This document shows, in pieces, positions 23,371 through 33,945 of a stretch of DNA of 64,000 nt. Made by a program: the position numbers and the translations under genes. Below the pieces are notes generated by a model. It did no database searches and had not been told where the DNA came from. It was given only the letters and a program-made list of their open reading frames with translations. Position 1 is the stretch's first letter. The number at the start of each line of letters is the position of its first letter. The DNA comes from Neoechinorhynchus agilis (lineage: Eukaryota > Acanthocephala): positions 3,410,001 to 3,474,000 of the forward strand of contig CM121341.1 of assembly GCA_051530055.1 (NCBI GenBank), in the 5' to 3' direction.

Positions 23371-23825
23371 TCCAGCGCTTGGATAGATTCAGGTGCCCTG
23401 CATCCTGGAGCCAAATAATCTCTACCTCTCAGACGGGAAACGTCCTGACGGGGTAACGGTCTTTCCCTGGTCACGTGGCGGATGCCTTATATGGAACGCA
23501 GCATGCGTCGATACGCTGGCAAACAGCAATATAACGACCGCTAAATTAGGCGCAGGAGCCGCGGCAACGAGAGCGGAGGAACGTAAGACCGTGAAGTATC
23601 ATGAATTAGCCTCTCAGTTTTTGTTCCTGCCCCTCGGAGTCGAAACTTACGGGGCATTTGGAAAGGCCGCAACGGAATTCGTGATTGAACTGGGCGACGT
23701 ATCGCGAGTGTGACGAAAGAGCTGCAGTCAATCACTTTCTTGAGACAAAACTTGAGTCTGGCGGTCCAGCGTGGGACCGCAGCCAGCGTCCAAATGACAT
23801 GTAATGGGCCTAATGTAATGTAAAA
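23371..23825 (+). mobile_element. RLE-type retroelement endonuclease fragment
   Basis: ILEPNNLYLSDGKRPDGVTVFPW is followed by LIWNAACVDTLANS and EERKTVKYHELASQFLFLPLGVETYG. KRPDG plus the downstream acidic and Lys/Glu positions is the PD-(D/E)XK-like core seen in RLE non-LTR retroelements. After a stop at 23711, a shifted frame continues TFLRQNLSLAVQRGTAAS, the family C-terminus. This is the best preserved nuclease copy in the window, but it has no RT attached. Confidence 0.7.
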
Positions 23826-24307
23826 ATAGAACAAAATTACTTTTAAAGAAATATATTTTATTTCTTCTAAAAAATCATATTTCCAAATTAAAAGGAAAAT
23901 AAATTGTACGGTACGTTTATTGTTCTACTATAAACTTTTCAAGGGTTTAGAGAGTAATACCTGATTATAGATTTTATTTTGTAATCAGATAAAATCACGA
24001 TATTCGATTTAACGAAGATGCGATCAAAAAAAATTAGCATCTTTTCCTCATTTTTATATCGTCTGTTGAATGCTTTGCGTTTTTTGCAATCCAACTTGGA
24101 AATGCGCCTATCGGCATTTTCAGGTTTCTAAATCTTTAAAGTCCACAAATCGTTTATTGACTACCTTATTTCTTCGAGTTTTCGTGTTCATAAAATAGAT
24201 TTCGATATACGCGAGTCAAATTCCCCGTAGCCCAGACGCAAAAAATGCGAAAAAGGGGTAAGGATAGAAAATCTTTCCTCTGTGTGGAGGCGGAGAAACT
24301 CGGATTT

Positions 24308-24317
24308 CCTTATAAGG
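24308..24317 (+). promoter_or_regulatory. CArG box (SRF site) upstream of actin
   Basis: CCTTATAAGG is a perfect CC(A/T)6GG palindrome 95 bp before the actin ATG. Serum response factor controls many animal actin genes through such sites; its use here is inferred. Confidence 0.7.
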
Positions 24318-24361
24318 AAAAATCTTCTTCATGTGAGTTGCCATTAATTATGCACAAAAGC

Positions 24362-24371
24362 CATATAAAAG
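24362..24371 (+). promoter_or_regulatory. TATA box of the actin gene
   Basis: CATATAAAAG lies 41-50 bp before the ATG at 24412 and 45 bp after the CArG box, a typical actin promoter arrangement. It implies a very short 5' leader. Confidence 0.6.
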
Positions 24372-24411
24372 CAACCGATGTTTCCAATCCACACCGAAGC
24401 GTTTTGATTCA

Positions 24412-25542
24412 ATGGCAGAAGACGAGGTCGCAGCAGTCGTGATTGACAATGGATCGGGTATGTGCAAGGCCGGATTCGCCGGGGACGATGCTCCTCGTGT
24501 CGTGTTTCCGTCAATCGTTGGACGGCCCAAATACCAGGCAGTGATGGTCGGAATGGGACAAAAGGACTCTTATGTTGGAGATGAAGCTCAGAGCAAGAGA
24601 GGAATATTGACGCTAAAGTATCCAGTTGAGCATGGCATCATTACAAACTGGGATGATATGGAGAAAGTATGGCATCATACTTTTTACAATGAACTCCGAG
24701 TTGCTCCAGAAGAGCATCCTACTCTTCAGACTGAGTCTCCATTGAACCCAAAAGTGAACAGAGAAAAGATGACTCAAATCATGTTCGAGACTTTCAATTC
24801 ACCGGCCATGTACGTGGCCATTCAGGCCGTCCTTTCTTTATACGCCTCAGGGCGAACAACCGGAGTTGTTCTGGACTCTGGGGACGGTGTAACTCATACA
24901 GTTCCCATCTACGAAGGATACGCCCTTCCTCATGCCATTCTCCGTCTGGACGTCGCTGGACGGGAATTGACCGAATACATGATGAAAATCATGATGGAAC
25001 ACGGTTATGCCTTTGTCTCATCGGCAGAACGGGAAATCGTGAGAGATATCAAGGAGAAACTGTGTTATGTGGCGCTGGATTTTGAACAAGAATTGGCTAT
25101 TGCAGCAAGTTCGTCCTCGATTGAAAAGAGTTACGAACTTCCTGATGGTCAAGTGATCAGCATTGGAAACGAGAGATTCCGTTGTCCTGAAGCATTGTTC
25201 CAACCTTCGTTTGTAGGAATGGAAATCCTTGGAGTTCATGAAACTACTTTTAACTCAATAATGCGATGTGATATTGATATCCGCAAAGATCTTTATGCTA
25301 ATACCGTCCTTTCGGGAGGTAGTAGCATGTACCCGGGTATTGCTGATCGAATGCAAAAGGAAATGACTGCTCTTGCGCCAAGCACAATCAAAATTAAGAT
25401 TATCGCCCCACCTGAACGTAAATACTCTGTATGGATCGGTGGATCTATTCTTGCTTCATTGTCAACGTTCCAATCAATGTGGATTTCAAAGGAGGAATAC
25501 GACGAAAGCGGACCTTCGATTGTCCACAGAAAGTGCTTCTAA
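24412..25542 (+). CDS. Actin, divergent isoform, intronless
   Basis: The full-length 376-residue actin starts [21 protein letters not shown] and ends IVHRKCF. Nucleotide-binding loops ([33 protein letters not shown]) are intact and the methylated His is present in KYPVEHGI. It polymerises into cytoskeletal filaments. Several nearly invariant spots differ: GRPKYQAVM for [27 protein letters not shown] for HPVLLTEAPLNPKANREK, and [13 protein letters not shown] for ERGYSFTTTAERE. These lie in subdomain 2 (DNase loop edge), the H-loop and subdomain 4. The start ATG has a TATA box and CArG box close upstream. No intron is needed, so it could be a tissue-specific copy. Confidence 0.98.
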   Translation: MAEDEVAAVVIDNGSGMCKAGFAGDDAPRVVFPSIVGRPKYQAVMVGMGQKDSYVGDEAQSKRGILTLKYPVEHGIITNWDDMEKVWHHTFYNELRVAPEEHPTLQTESPLNPKVNREKMTQIMFETFNSPAMYVAIQAVLSLYASGRTTGVVLDSGDGVTHTVPIYEGYALPHAILRLDVAGRELTEYMMKIMMEHGYAFVSSAEREIVRDIKEKLCYVALDFEQELAIAASSSSIEKSYELPDGQVISIGNERFRCPEALFQPSFVGMEILGVHETTFNSIMRCDIDIRKDLYANTVLSGGSSMYPGIADRMQKEMTALAPSTIKIKIIAPPERKYSVWIGGSILASLSTFQSMWISKEEYDESGPSIVHRKCF

Positions 25543-25739
25543 ACATTTGTAGTCGCTCGGAGATGTGACTAAGATAGACTGATTTGATCAAAAAGGTTGT
25601 TTTGATTTTGTGTCCTTCGATTATGTGGAATTATCATGCATGATATTCCGTAGCAATTTCAAATCATTTTAAATCATTGATGCAATACATGAGGACCTCC
25701 GTGATCCAATTTTTATTTTCCGCGCAAAAGTATACTAAT

Positions 25740-26390
25740 AATTGTTTGTTTTAATGGTGGAAAAGTTGAAGGAATTTTATCAAATCCGATATTTCGGCAC
25801 AATTTTGTGCCTTTATCCCTTCGTAAGTCCACCATTCGTCGGCGAAAAGTTATTTACTACAATTAACAATCTGATTAAATGACCCGTGTCCAAAGGCCTA
25901 GATTGTAGTTGTATCTAAGCGAGGAAAGCTAAATAGCTTAGTCTAATGGTGAAGAAATGAGATGAAGAAAGGGGCAAATATATGGTGTACAGAATTCTCT
26001 GCACCGAATGCACCAAATCTTATGTTTGCCAAACAAACAATTTGGAAAGAAGAACCAAAGAACAAAAATATGCTCTAAAAAGAGGTACCGAATGCTACTT
26101 CCGGAATATTCAACAATTTTTTAGCGAAACGACCACTTTATGGAAATCGACAATGCCACTATTTTCGGCGTTAAGTGAATTCAAATGGGATCGCGTTAAA
26201 ATTGAGGCCATATTCTCTATAACGAGGTTGAAACAGTAGACTGGGAAGTAAGGCAGACTTTAAATTTAATCTAAGTACACTTTGAATTCAATTATCCCTT
26301 AATAAAGACACAAGATTGTGATGAAATATCGGATTTTATAAGCTTCCTTCAATTTCCCACTAGAAACAAACATGAATAATTCCATCTTTA
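25740..26390 (+). mobile_element. Penelope-like element remnant: GIY-YIG domain between inverted ends
   Basis: The frame 25982-26239 reads VYRILCTECTKSYVCQTNNLERRTKEQ, a GIY-YIG nuclease start as in PLEs (usually SYVGQT). On the left, 25770-25830 carries an inverted hairpin module (CCGATATTTCGGCAC..GTGCC); on the right, 26295-26350 carries the same module in plus orientation, damaged. So the coding remnant sits between two inverted terminal-like copies. The reverse transcriptase is missing. Confidence 0.7.
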
Positions 26391-26461
26391 AACATACCAA
26401 CAAATATTTATAATTATTTTGGTATTTTACTAGTGCAAACTCATTTTACATTCCAGCCGCT

Positions 26462-26690
26462 TTAATCGACGGTTAGTATATGGTCCAGTTTTGATTGATT
26501 TACGAATCTTTGGTACATTCGCTCGTAAAGTTTCTCGAGATTTTGAGTATATGTGCGTACATCGAACAAGGTTGAAGTTAGTCGAGCTTTTAAGACTTTC
26601 TGACGAATGTATGCAAATTCCTCTTGGTTCGTAGCTAGTCTGATTGCGATTTTCTCGTATTCATCAAGCGAATTGGCTATGAGCTCTTTG
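26462..26690 (-). pseudogene. Orphan C-terminus of O-GlcNAc transferase (OGT)
   Basis: The minus strand encodes KELIANSLDEYEKIAIRLA, YIRQKVLKARLTSTLFD, then TYTQNLEKLYERMYQRF and LDHI, ending TVD-stop. This is the extreme C-terminus of nucleocytoplasmic O-GlcNAc transferase (about 75 residues). The frame is intact to the stop. I find no trace of the TPR or catalytic exons within several kb on this strand; tRNA-Glu and then SELENOF follow instead. It is either the last exon after a very long intron or a duplicated exon relic. A weak acceptor (ACCAAAG) lies at its start. Confidence 0.7.
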
Positions 26691-26836
26691 GTACAAAAGT
26701 AAAAATTAACCACCAGCTCAACCATACAGCTTGTAAAATTTATAAAAGTGAGGGAAAGCGCTGTGCAATTTGAGCCCGTTTCGGGGCACCAATCAATCTC
26801 GAATTCCATTTAAATCGGAACTTAATGAAGGTCACC

Positions 26837-26908
26837 TTCCCAGACCGGGAATCGAACCCGGGCCACCTGCGTGAGAGGCAGGTATCCTAACCACTAGACT
26901 ATCTGGGA
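26837..26908 (-). tRNA. tRNA-Glu (anticodon CTC)
   Basis: The 72-nt cloverleaf has a perfect 7-bp acceptor stem (TCCCAGA/TCTGGGA), a D-arm with AGTGGTTAGGA, an anticodon stem CCTGC/GCAGG with loop CTCTCAC, and a T-arm with GGTTCGATTCC. The A box and B box are intact and there is no intron. The anticodon CTC reads GAG. Confidence 0.97.
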
Positions 26909-26944
26909 TGCTTTTGGAGCTTCAACTGTCCGTATTGTTTCCTT

Positions 26945-27040
26945 GATAAAACCCAGCCATCGGGGTGACTCGATGCCAGTCCCAAGCCCGGACAAATGGG
27001 GAGGGTTGGCGTCAGGAAGGACACATCAACAATGTCAAGT
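26945..27040 (+). other. GC-rich conserved-looking segment
   Basis: The sequence around 26975-27018 (CCAAGCCCGGACAAATGGGG, then GGTTGGCGTCAGGAAGG) resembles from memory a tail word common near RTE-type retroposons in animal genomes. It lies next to the tRNA but on the opposite strand, so it is not an obvious tRNA-headed SINE. Confidence 0.3.
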
Positions 27041-27498
27041 CAAATATTGTTTCTTTGATAAAGGCGTTCAATATTATGCTTTCAAAAGATCAGATTTTAA
27101 AATAACCCATCTGAGATATGTTGTGGGGGCTTCCATTATAGCTTTGTCATTCGTTGGATTGATTTTCTCGACCACAAATATATTTCTTTTTACTTTTTTT
27201 ATTATACGAAGTATCTCAGCACTTTCGGCGGTCGAATTTAATGTTTTACATCAGAGTAGTGATATGACCACATAAACTCTAATGAACTACTAAGAGCTCG
27301 TAAGTAGACTTTGTATTGAGCGATTCTTACAAAGCAATCCTCCCTTAATGGTTATGACGACACAATGTTCATGAAGAAAGATTATTCAATCATTTTATTG
27401 ATTTCTTCCAGATTTCTGACGCCAGCTTTTCTACTTTTCTTTCCGATCTTAGTTCTACTCTTAGATTTGTGATTATCTCGATTGAAGCAGAGGCTACA

Positions 27499-28018
27499 AT
27501 GCGCGATCTTCGTAATCTTCTGTGGATTTACATTTCCGCGGGGTTTGCAGCCACTTCTTCGTCTGTTGATTGGTGTCTGAGTCGTGGATTCGTATCGAGT
27601 GATCTTGGTTGTGCTGATTGTGATCAGTTGGCGTCATCTTTTCACGTAAGCGATCGGTTAACTGGAGATTGTAAAAAATGTTGCACAAACAAGCAAGAAG
27701 AGCGATACTCGAGATCCGTGCTTGAGATTTGTGGATGACGGTTGAATTCGTATCCCCAATTGTCAGGTATATTTGGGTTTTTTCTTAAACAAAAAAAGCT
27801 TTTGAAACAATTTAGCCTTCTTAAAGCGCAATGGTCCACATGAAGAGTTTGAAGGACGATTTAAGCGACGTTATGTCAGTGGAAGTCCTCCAAAACTTCT
27901 AATGTTCAAGGATCAAAACCAGGATCCATTGGTGCTTAGAATCGACAATTGGAATACGGACGATCTCACCGAGTATCTGAGGGATCATTTAGTTCCTGCT
28001 TATCGCGAGGAACTATAG
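27499..28018 (+). CDS. SELENOF: Selenoprotein F (Sep15), Sec encoded by in-frame UGA
   Basis: Two exons, 27499-27766 and 27816-28018, with a 49-nt intron give 156 residues. Residues 1-20 (MRDLRNLLWIYISAGFAATS) are a signal peptide. The Cys-rich UGGT-binding part follows (WCLSRGF, LGCADCDQL, GDCKKCC). The redox motif reads LEICG-UGA-RLNSYPQL, against CGU in animals, so TGA 27736-27738 is Sec80. After the intron the thioredoxin-like domain continues RRYVSGSPPKLLMF and NWNTDDLTEYL, aligning with the family to its end. It acts in ER glycoprotein quality control with UDP-glucose:glycoprotein glucosyltransferase. The C-terminal tail is a little longer than the mammalian one and is not a KDEL signal. 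A SECIS-like hairpin follows in the 3' UTR. ATG 27499 is chosen over an upstream GTG. Confidence 0.93.
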
Positions 28019-28020
28019 AT

Positions 28021-28113
28021 TCGCCAGCACGTGATCTCTTTTATGACATTCAATCGATAAATTCAGCGTTTAAGACGAAGTCGATTGGATTGAATGGACA
28101 TGTGCGTGTCGGA
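28021..28113 (+). promoter_or_regulatory. SECIS element in the SELENOF 3' UTR
   Basis: ATGA at 28043-28046 is followed by CATTCAATC, which pairs perfectly with GATTGAATG (28088-28096), and the quartet partner GA lies at 28097-28098. The AAA of the apical internal loop is at about 28058, and a small upper stem (TTC..CGT/ACG..GAA) caps it, giving a type-2-like SECIS. It starts about 25 nt after the stop codon, which is close. Folding was done by eye. Confidence 0.72.
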
Positions 28114-28272
28114 TAAAATTTTTTGCTGTTTTTGTACTTTGGAGCGTTTATTTTACGCATTCATTGTCCGGTTGAAGCAAAAAGGATTTATTGAGCAATC
28201 CACTTGAAAAAAAAATTCTTTTTATGTTTACTGGCAAACCGGTTCCATTGATTCTTCGTTTTTTTATTATTT

Positions 28273-28575
28273 CTTTGGCTTATTTTTTCCTTTTAGGCGC
28301 ACAGCCAAACCGATCTCATAAATAAGAGAAGTGATTGAATCACCAAATATCCTTAAACATACGGTAATGAGTTTGTACACATCCCGCCGGATTCTCAGAT
28401 ACCTCCCGAGAAGGCGGGACTCATCGACGAAATACTGCTGAAAGGAAAAAGAAACTCACCGACTGAAAATCCGGCGGGATTCGTACAAGCTCATAACCGT
28501 GTGCCTCTGAGTCTAAGCGATTCAATCACTTCTTTGAGGCGTGGTTGTGCGCCTAAATGGAAAAAATAAGCCGAG
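28273..28575. repeat. Foldback (inverted-repeat) element, about 300 bp
   Basis: The left arm starts TTGGCTTATTTTTTCCTTTT and GGCGCACAGCC; the right arm ends with the complement (GGTTGTGCGCCTAAATGG, then AAAAAATAAGCC). Inner arms pair CCGCCGGATT with AATCCGGCGG and AAGTGATTGAATC with GATTCAATCACTT. The loop has CGGGACTCATC, part of the SINE-related segment. Confidence 0.8.
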
Positions 28576-28664
28576 GAAGGGATGCCCTAAATGTGAATCA
28601 ATAGAACTGTCGTGCCAGCAAACATTAAAAGAATTCAACGCCAACTCCGAGGTATAAACTGGCT

Positions 28665-28800
28665 TAGTTTTTCATAATCCACGATCGCCGATGACACTCA
28701 TAATGAAAAAGGGGACGAAATACCTCGATGAAGGGAAGAGGAAACGCACTGACGAGTGGGGTACCTGAGAATCCAGAGGAATGTACACACATAGGATTCC
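28665..28800 (+). mobile_element. SINE fragment (body)
   Basis: It shares AATCCACGATCGCCGATGAC, then GGGGACGAAATACCTCGATG and AAGGGAAGAGGAAAC with the full SINE at 53.63-53.83 kb. The tRNA-like head is missing or decayed. Confidence 0.65.
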
Positions 28801-29354
28801 TCGCGCTTATCTCACTCGTTGGATTCTTGAGTTCCCATTTTGAATGAAAATACGGAGCAATGCATTTGTTCGTCTGCTCAACCGAATAATATTAGCGACA
28901 GTAGCTGCGTTCTCATAAAAATCCACACCCACAAACGGAGAAAAATTATGCCGTCCATGAGCCAACGCGTTCCTCGCTTCGTTCGGAACCTGGATGCTAC
29001 ACCACAACACGAGGGCGGAAACTTGTTCACCAAAAAAACGAGCCAAGTGAAGAGTTCTCAACAGAATTATGCGTGGTTTGTGATAGGATTTTCTCCCTGA
29101 CAAAAACAGGAGTTCTTAGGGTCCATGGACCCCGCAATTCACGCTGCAACGGTTCCGGTTCACGACATCACCAGTACAAAATGAAATTCCATTTGTAGGA
29201 AATATTGTGAGCGAGTTCTGCTCAGGAAAGTTCTCAAAAGAATCCCAAGAGGCGTTCGATATCAGGCCAGAGTTGTCGTGGATGCGTCTTTTCTCTGACC
29301 ACAAAAATAAAAGAGCGAATAATTTCCTTTGACGAAAATTTTACTCAATGCCTA

Positions 29355-29960
29355 TTGATAGCATCCGAGTTACGTTGGGAGTATATCCAGGAGCGTGACC
29401 GCCACCGAAACTCAAATCGGTTGCTTAATGGAGGCGTTTCTTCGAAGCTCGCTGACGGAGATGTCAGAGTTCTTCTTTTATCATCAATGGACATTCTCGC
29501 CAAAGATAACGAAGAAACTTTGCGAACTCTTCGTTCCAAACATCCGAGTGACGGCGGTCAGCAGTATTTCGATAAATCTTCGTCTTTTGATTCAATCTCT
29601 TATGTTTTATCATCGAAATCAGAATTACAGAAGGCAATCTCCTCTTTTGCTAACGGATCAGCTCACGGGCTTGACGGGCAGGCTAAGTTGGTAAAATTAG
29701 ACGAGAAGGTGAAAGCCTTTCTCGAATAGGAACGAGCTTCGTTCGACACCGAAAACTCAAAGCCGTTTGTGATCTTGAAATGTAATTTTTTAAACGCTTT
29801 CAACACAGTTCACCGAGCAGATTGGCACGAAGTAGTTACAGATCAATGCCTATGGGACCCCAACACCGTTGTCGTTCAATAACCACGTTTTGTGGTCAGA
29901 AAGAGGAGTTCAACAAGGGGATCCTTTGGGCTCAATAACCTTCTCGGTGTGAATGATTTC
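29355..29960 (+). mobile_element. RLE-family retroelement: N-terminal and RT fragments
   Basis: The first frame has DGDVRVLLLSSMDILAKDNE, then EETLRTLRSKHP and a serine-rich spacer leading to ISSFANGSAHGLDG, the region just before RT in this widespread animal element. After a stop the sequence keeps FKNAFNTVHRADW (RT motif A, Asp replaced by Asn) and, frameshifted, RGVQQGDPLGSI (motif B/C approach). No complete RT remains. Confidence 0.65.
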
Positions 29961-30504
29961 ATGTCTAAAAAATCGCCCATTTTCGATTAGACATCAAAAG
30001 AATCGATCGGACAAGATATTGCAATTATCAAACAAAAGTAATCCGCGCAAATAGGACAATAATGAACGATTTTTGCAATCAATAGATTTGAAAAGGGACC
30101 GGGATATCCTTCATACGATCATGGCATCACTTCCATTCGTTAAATAACGCTAAACCACTGTTTTGATCATGATATCCATTGTAAAAAAGGCTCATTCCGG
30201 AAAGGTCGTTAGAGTTGAAGTAATCACCTCACAAAAACTCTACCTTCTCTTCCTGAGTTTCATTTTAATTTTTAACCAGTAATATTGTGGTAAGGTTCAA
30301 GTTTATTCGAAAAGGGTTCTTGAATCCAAATAGATCGTAGAGCTTCAGCAAATTTTAAATTGTTTTCTCTTCGCGTTTCGATCTGTTGCCGTGTACTTCG
30401 ATTCCTTCAGGATGTCTGCAAGATAACATTTGTTGGCCACGATAAAACAATTTATTAAAGCAAATTATTGGATATTTTATCGCATTTTCGCCTAATTTTG
30501 TTAC

Positions 30505-32768
30505 GAAACAGAGATGTAATCAATGTAAAATTTCCGGATCCGACTAAAAAACTCGTTTTCAATTTTCCATCACAATAAAAACATTTCGCGGAAATAATAA
30601 TTAAAGTTCGATTTTGATCACAAAACACGTTCGACGCACACTGATTTTCGATCAATAATGGAAAAAACCCGTATTTCCAATCAAATCCCAAAAATGTTAA
30701 AGACTTAATTCCCAAAACAGAGATGTAATTAAAGTGAAATCTCCTGAATCGACTTAAAAAAATTCGTTTTCAAATTTCCATCACAGTAAGGAAAATTTCG
30801 CGGAAATAATAATTAATGTTCGATTTTGATCACAAAACACGTTCGACACACACTGATTTTCGATCAATAATGAAAAACCCGTATTTCCAATCAAATCCCA
30901 AAAATGTTAAGACTTAATTCCCAAAACAGAGATTTAATTAAAGTGAAATCTCCTGAATCGACTTAAAAAAATTCGTTTTCAAATTTCCATCACAGTAAGG
31001 AAAATTTCGCGGAAATAATAATTAAAGTTCGATTTTGATCACAAAACACGTTCGACACACACTGATTTTCGATCAATAATGAAAAAACCCGTATTTCCAA
31101 TCAAATCCCAAAAATGTTAAAGACTTAATTCCCAAAACAGAGATTTAATTAAAGTGAAATCTCCTGAATCGACTTAAAAAAACTCGTTTTCAATTTTCCA
31201 TCACAATAAAAAAAATTCGCTGAAATAATAATTAATGTTCGATTTTGATCACAAAACACGTTCGACACACACTGATTTTCGATCAATAATGGAAAAACCC
31301 GTATTTCCAATCAAATCCCAAAAATGTTAAAGACTTAATTCCCAAAACAGAGATGTAATTAAAGTGAAATCTCCTGAATCGACTTAAAAAAACTCGTTTT
31401 CAAATTTCCATCACAGTAAGGAAAATTTCGCGGAAATAATAATTAATGTTCGATTTTGATCACAAAACACGTTCGACACACACTGATTTTCGATCAATAA
31501 TGAAAAAAACCCGTATTTCCAATCAAATCCCAAAAATGTTAAGACTTAATTCCCAAAACAGAGATTTAATTAAAGTGAAATCTCCTGAATCGACTTAAAA
31601 AAACTCGTTTTCAAATTTCCATCACAGTAAGGAAAATTTCGCGGAAATAATAATTAATGTTCGATTTTGATCACAAAACACGTTCGACACACACTGATTT
31701 TCGATCAATAATGAAAAAAACCCGTATTTCCAATCAAATCCCAAAAATGTTAAAGACTTAATTCCCAAAACAGAGATGTAATTAAAGTGAAATCGAATCG
31801 ACTTAAAAAAACTCGTTTTCAATTTTCCATCACAATAAAAAATTTCGCTGAAATAATAATTAATGTTCGATTTTGATCACAAAACACGTTCGACACACAC
31901 TGATTTTCGATCAATAATGAAAAAAACCCGTATTTCCAATCAAATCCCAAAAATGTTAAAGACTTAATTCCCAAAACAGAGATTTAATTAAAGTGAAATC
32001 TCCTGAATCGACTTAAAAAAACTCGTTTTCAATTTTCCATCACAATAAAAAAAATTCGCTGAAATAATAATTAATGTTCGATTTTGATAACAAAACACGT
32101 TCGACACACACTGATTTTCGATCAATAATGGAAAAAACCCGTATTTCCAATCAAATCCCAAAAATGTTAAAGACTTAATTCCCAAAACAGAGATTTAATT
32201 AAAGTGAAATCTCCTGAATCGACTTAAAAAAACTCGTTTTCAAATTTCCATCACAGTAAGGAAAATTTCGCGGAAATAATAATTAATGTTCGATTTTGAT
32301 CACAAAACACGTTCGACACACACTGATTTTCGATCAATAATGGAAAAATCCGTATTTCCAATCAAATCCCAAAAATGTTAAAGACTTAATTCCCAAAACA
32401 GAGATTTAATTAAAGTGAAATCTCCTGAATCGACTTAAAAAAACTCGTTTTCAAATTTCCATCACAGTAAGGAAAATTTCGCGGAAATAATAATTAATGT
32501 TCGATTTTGATCACAAAACACGTTCGACACACACTGATTTTCGATCAATAATGGAAAAACCCGTATTTCCAATCAAATCCCAAAAATGTTAAAGACTTAA
32601 TTCCCAAAACAGAGATTTAATTAAAGTGAAATCTCCTGAATCGACTTAAAAAAACTCGTTTTCAAATTTCCATCACAGTAAGGAAAATTTCGCGGAAATA
32701 ATAATTAAAGTTCGATTTTGATCACAAAACACGTTCGACACACACTGATTTTCGATAAATAATGGAAA
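30505..32768. repeat. 210-bp satellite, about 10.8 units
   Basis: The word CCCAAAACAGAG recurs at 30711, 30920, 31131, 31341, 31552, 31764, 31970, 32181, 32392 and 32603, spacing 206-212 bp. Units are about 95% alike and AT-rich. The first unit is diverged and the last is cut at about 32768. No hammerhead core is found on either strand, unlike the arrays at 1 and 3.1 kb. Several short minus-strand frames here are repeat artefacts. Confidence 0.95.
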
Positions 32769-33940
32769 AAAGCTTCCATTAAGGACGAAAATTACTTTCG
32801 AAGATTTAATGAAAATCAACATAATCAAAAAAACATTTTATTCCAAAGTCAAAAAGCTTTAGGCATAAAATTACATTTTCTAATCTCGTGTTTCGAGCCT
32901 ACAAATTATTTTTGTTTACAAAATTGATGTTTTCTGATTTTCATGGGTTTATTAAAATCCTTTTAGATTTTGTATTATCAGAATTGCATATTTTTTTGTC
33001 ATGGTGCCTCAAACCCTAATTTATTGGTAGAAACTCCAATTTCTCGATAAAAATCTCAATATTGCTCTATTTGGGTTCTCTGAGAACCGAGTGAAATTCA
33101 TAAACATTTGAACTTAACGCAAACAAAATCTAAATGACAAAGAGAAGCATTGATTGGTTCAATTCGTTTACGAATCACAGCTGATGGATAACAAACGCAA
33201 CTGAACGCTCCATTAATCAGAGGCACACGCGTGGGCGCGATGATATCTGATAGGTTCCTTATGAACATCAGTGGTCCACAGACACCTTTTAATGATTATC
33301 TCAATACATCAATCAATCTTTCGACTATGGAAAGTGATCACGTGGTAAAAGAACCCAAACCCAGTTTGAACTATACTATTTCTTCAGACAAATTGAATGT
33401 TACTTTTACCGAATTCGGGACGTACGATTTCTCAAATGGTTTCAAGAGTTCCAGAATCATATTAATTTTCTATCTCAATTTTAATCCAAAAAAAAGAACC
33501 CATCGGATCACACGAAAGAACTTTTTGACGGGAATTAAAATTATCGGTTTAATTTGATTCATTTTTTTATCTTTGTTCGTTCGTTTTTGGCGAATTTTAG
33601 TTGATGAGCGCTTCAATTTTATCAGAGTTCACTGCTTGTTTCTGTAATGATCCATGTGCGACAATTCAACTTTTTTAAAGAGATTCACAAGCATATTCAC
33701 TAGTCCTAAAACTTTACAAATAATCCATGAGACTCTTCAATCGATTTTTATTGATCGCCTTCACGCGCATTGACGAACGCATAAACGTTTTATCGTTTCC
33801 TAAAGATTTTGGTCAAAAACAATTTTTGGTCAAGCGAAATAAAGAAAAATGATTTAATATTTTTTTCCTCGACGTAGCTGGATTTCATCAGAATTTGTTG
33901 TGTAAGTTTCTGAAGTCTAACGACGAAAATTATAAAAATA
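32769..33940. other. No recognisable gene
   Basis: An open frame at 33231-33557 starts at ATG 33240 or a GTG before it and shows no family. At 33730-33770 a diverged copy of the 196-bp repeat (TTATTGATCGCCTT) occurs. Nothing else is supported. Confidence 0.4.
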
Positions 33941-33945
33941 TCAAA

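Noticed and set aside
26943-27275. 110-codon protein downstream of tRNA-Glu
   Set aside because: Its first part is the GC-rich retroposon-like segment and the rest is a low-complexity hydrophobic run; it is not a recognisable protein and its start is not supported.
27736-27738. TGA as the end of a short 80-codon protein
   Set aside because: Homology to SELENOF continues in frame past the TGA and over the intron, and a SECIS-like hairpin follows, so it is read as selenocysteine.
30505-32768. Short proteins predicted on the minus strand of the 210-bp satellite
   Set aside because: They are the same peptide repeated out of satellite units, with no ATG context or homology.
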